23,224 nucleotides of DNA from an uncultured Campylobacter sp. (GTDB taxonomy: Bacteria; Campylobacterota; Campylobacteria; Campylobacterales; Campylobacteraceae). A program made the position numbers and the translations under genes. The notes beneath the pieces were generated by a model. It made no database searches, was not told the origin of the DNA, and saw nothing but the letters and a program-made list of their open reading frames with translations. The stretch lies in the NCBI RefSeq assembly GCF_937973075.1, contig NZ_CALBWL010000054.1, positions 1 through 23,224 of the forward strand, given 5' to 3'. Each line of letters opens with the position of its first letter. Position 1 is the first letter of the stretch. Of this stretch, positions 21,043 through 23,224 are shown piece by piece.

Positions 21043-23224
21043 ATGCAAATTAAAATATACGAAATAACGAAATATTTTAATGAGTTGCAACACAATATTG
21101 AAAATCTAAATTCCATTTCGCTATACGATATAAATAAAATTTACGAGGACATCTTTGTAAAAATTTTAAATGCAGCTTTTAATTGGAAACTAAAGAATGC
21201 AAATGAATATACAAAAAACTACCCAGCAATAGACTTGTATGATGACACAAACAAAATAGTTATTCAAGTAACAAGCAATCTAGATAATAAAAAACTCGAA
21301 GATACTGTTGAGAAATTTAGAAGTAATGATAAAAAAGAGTATCAATTAAAATTTTTTTACATATTAAAAAAATCAAATTTTCAAGAAGAAACACTACGCA
21401 AATACGGTATCAATAATGACGATATTTTGGGTATAGAAGATATTCTTCAAAAAGCAAAAGCAGATGACAGTATAGCATCATCAATATATGACATTCTACA
21501 AGCGTGTATGGAATATACGCCACTTACTTTTGATTATGAGAACTATTTTGTTAAAGTAGAAAAAAGCCTAGAGGAAATTAATTATGATAAATTTAGTAAT
21601 AACTTCAATAATTTTTTAACTTCTTCCAATCAAATATTGGCAGTTTATGGCTTTGGAGGCGTTGGTAAATCGCATTTTTTAAGAGAATGTTGTAAAAATT
21701 CTATAGATCTTAAGCCTGTTATCATAAAAAGTAAGAATTTTCTAAACTATATAGAAAAATTAAATAAAAGTGAAAAATATCTAATTGTATATGATGATAT
21801 TGATAGAAATCATGAGGCTTTAGGCGGCATCTTAGAGTTATCAAAAACAATGCAGGACTGCAAATTTTTAATATCTTTTAGAACAAATTTCAAAGATGAT
21901 GCTAAAAGGCAATTTGAAATTTACAATAGACAAATCAAATGGCAACAACTAGAGATATCATGGAAAGATAATGAAATTAAAGACATTATGGAGATGCTAA
22001 GTATATCAGATGATGAAAAAATTATAAAATTGTGTATAGAGTTTAATAATAACCCATACTTGATAATAAACGCAATAAAAAAAGACTTTGATAGCCTGGA
22101 GGGATTTGCAAAAAGGATAAAAGTGGAAGCGGAGAATATTTTAAAAAGTATGTCTATAAGTTCAAATGATTTCTTGTTGGATTTGGCTATGCTTTCGCCA
22201 TTTGCGCTCGATGGAAAAGAACCTAAAGAAATAAAAGATGGACTATCTGAACTAGAAAAGGTCGGTATTTTAAGACTAGTCAACCAAAAGTATAGGTTTA
22301 ACCCCGATATTGTGGGGGATATCATTCTAGCCGATTATTTGAGCAATAGGCCGGATTTTGCACGACTAGAACAATTTATACTAAATAATCCAAAACGATC
22401 CATAAAAAATTTATCTCATGGAATTTATAAAAACAACTCAAATGAGGATATTTTATATTTCTTTAAAAAATTAGTTAGTGGGTGGATAAAAGGTAGAAAA
22501 TTTTCGAAAGAGCACATTGAGGCCGTTGTTCCACTGATAGCAACTATTCCAAATATATGTTTTGTATATATGCGAGATTGTCTTAAAGATGAAAAAATAG
22601 GCTTTGATGAAATTTTTCCGCTTTTCAATAACTTTATATATCTGCTTTCAAAATATATATCGCAAGATATAAAAATGATAGATATCTTAAAATTATTATT
22701 ATCGGAGCACTCTCTAGAAAAACCAAAGTCGTATTATAGTAATCATTCACTTGCGAGCATACTTTCAAAGATATTTTCCCCAATTGATAATAAAAATTTA
22801 GAAAGTATATATGAGTGTATAGATTTTTTTAAAGACGATGTATATAAAAATCCAGAGAATGAAGTAAAAATAAATTTATTTTTTGAGTCTGTACTTGCAA
22901 ATTTATTAAGTCCAAACTTTAATACAACTAGTTCAACACATTTTAGTTATAGCTGGGGGATTTCTAGGCTTAATACAGATAATGATAAAATTAAAAAGCT
23001 AATAGATTATGCCAAATCGATAGCTGAAGATTTTATGACGAGTAATAGTGAGATGTTAATATGGTACGGAATAGAGTGCATTAGTAAAATTAGCTCTTTT
23101 CACGATAAGGTTCCAAAAATATACCATGATGTTCAGTCAGACTTAATAGATAAAGTTGTTTTATTATCAAATAGACAAGAAGAATTATCGTTAAGCATAA
23201 AAGCAAAAATCCATACTATATTTT
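21043..23224 (+). CDS. SMEK-domain STAND NTPase, putative anti-phage/conflict protein (3' end outside window)
   Basis: The frame is open for 727 codons and runs off the window. Residues 1-110 match the SMEK domain: an N-terminal helix, EDIFVKILNAAF (35-46), PAIDLYD (61-67) and IVIQVTS (72-78), ending in DTVEKF. This domain is predicted to have a nuclease-related fold and sits at the front of STAND NTPases. A P-loop NTPase follows: Walker A GFGGVGKS (203-210), Walker B LIVYDDIDR (247-255), LISFRTNF (276-283), and a winged-helix-like region at about 375-430. The rest is helical, possibly a repeat-type sensor. STAND proteins of this build, such as the Avs group, sense invader components and trigger an effector. 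The gene is much more AT-rich than the core, which suggests transfer. Target and activity are unknown. Confidence 0.8.
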   Translation, partial: MQIKIYEITKYFNELQHNIENLNSISLYDINKIYEDIFVKILNAAFNWKLKNANEYTKNYPAIDLYDDTNKIVIQVTSNLDNKKLEDTVEKFRSNDKKEYQLKFFYILKKSNFQEETLRKYGINNDDILGIEDILQKAKADDSIASSIYDILQACMEYTPLTFDYENYFVKVEKSLEEINYDKFSNNFNNFLTSSNQILAVYGFGGVGKSHFLRECCKNSIDLKPVIIKSKNFLNYIEKLNKSEKYLIVYDDIDRNHEALGGILELSKTMQDCKFLISFRTNFKDDAKRQFEIYNRQIKWQQLEISWKDNEIKDIMEMLSISDDEKIIKLCIEFNNNPYLIINAIKKDFDSLEGFAKRIKVEAENILKSMSISSNDFLLDLAMLSPFALDGKEPKEIKDGLSELEKVGILRLVNQKYRFNPDIVGDIILADYLSNRPDFARLEQFILNNPKRSIKNLSHGIYKNNSNEDILYFFKKLVSGWIKGRKFSKEHIEAVVPLIATIPNICFVYMRDCLKDEKIGFDEIFPLFNNFIYLLSKYISQDIKMIDILKLLLSEHSLEKPKSYYSNHSLASILSKIFSPIDNKNLESIYECIDFFKDDVYKNPENEVKINLFFESVLANLLSPNFNTTSSTHFSYSWGISRLNTDNDKIKKLIDYAKSIAEDFMTSNSEMLIWYGIECISKISSFHDKVPKIYHDVQSDLIDKVVLLSNRQEELSLSIKAKIHTIF

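Noticed and set aside
21921..22628. - strand frames of 134 and 67 codons within the SMEK-STAND gene.
   Set aside because: They are antisense to a continuous 727-codon frame with recognisable motifs and show only AT-driven Ser/Ile/Phe composition.

Overview
The window looks like chromosome from a Campylobacter or close Campylobacterota relative. Three things point there: the gene neighbourhood (ferredoxin-like Fe-S protein next to selA-selB-thioredoxin-fold protein; TorD-like chaperone, small Tat protein, selenocysteine FdhA, FdhB), rpmI-rplT standing apart from infC, and the constant AAATTT-type hexamers. The core genes are visibly richer in GC than C. jejuni, so a higher-GC oral species such as C. 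gracilis, C. showae or C. rectus is plausible; the species is inference.

Layout. (1) 1-3690, + strand: end of an AT-rich surface-glycan cluster: GtrA-like membrane protein, GtrB/DPM1-like glycosyltransferase, a second family 2 glycosyltransferase and a Wzx/MATE-type flippase, all tightly packed. (2) 3829-4475: ribosomal genes rpmI and rplT, with structured RNA between them and a terminator after. (3) 4604-6565: a secreted protein with a spherulin-4/GH135-like glycosidase domain fused to an autotransporter-type beta-barrel. (4) 11082-6897, - strand: selA, selB and a periplasmic DsbC/DsbG-like CPFC protein. (5) 11249-17749, + strand: a multi-[4Fe-4S] protein, a TorD-like chaperone, a 65-aa Tat-signal protein, fdhA read through an in-frame UGA with a bacterial SECIS hairpin, and fdhB, closed by strong hairpins. 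(6) 17989-20699: lipoprotein, two-TM protein with a PH-like region and low-complexity tail, LysE-type exporter, and an unrecognised 162-aa protein. (7) 20700-23224: an abrupt fall in GC, decayed coding traces on the - strand, then a large + strand gene running off the window: an N-terminal SMEK domain joined to a STAND-type P-loop NTPase, the architecture of anti-phage/conflict proteins.

How the parts work together. SelA makes Sec-tRNA and SelB delivers it to the UGA of fdhA; the Tat signal on FdhA, the TorD-like chaperone and the small Tat protein serve maturation and export of this molybdenum/tungsten enzyme, with FdhB as electron-transfer subunit. The membrane cytochrome b (FdhC) and FdhD are not beside it. 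The two most noteworthy items are the SMEK-STAND gene at the right edge and the surface glycosidase-barrel fusion. A third theme is low-complexity insertions in SelA, in the TorD-like chaperone and in the tail of the PH-like protein, all unusually dense in RAATTY hexamers.
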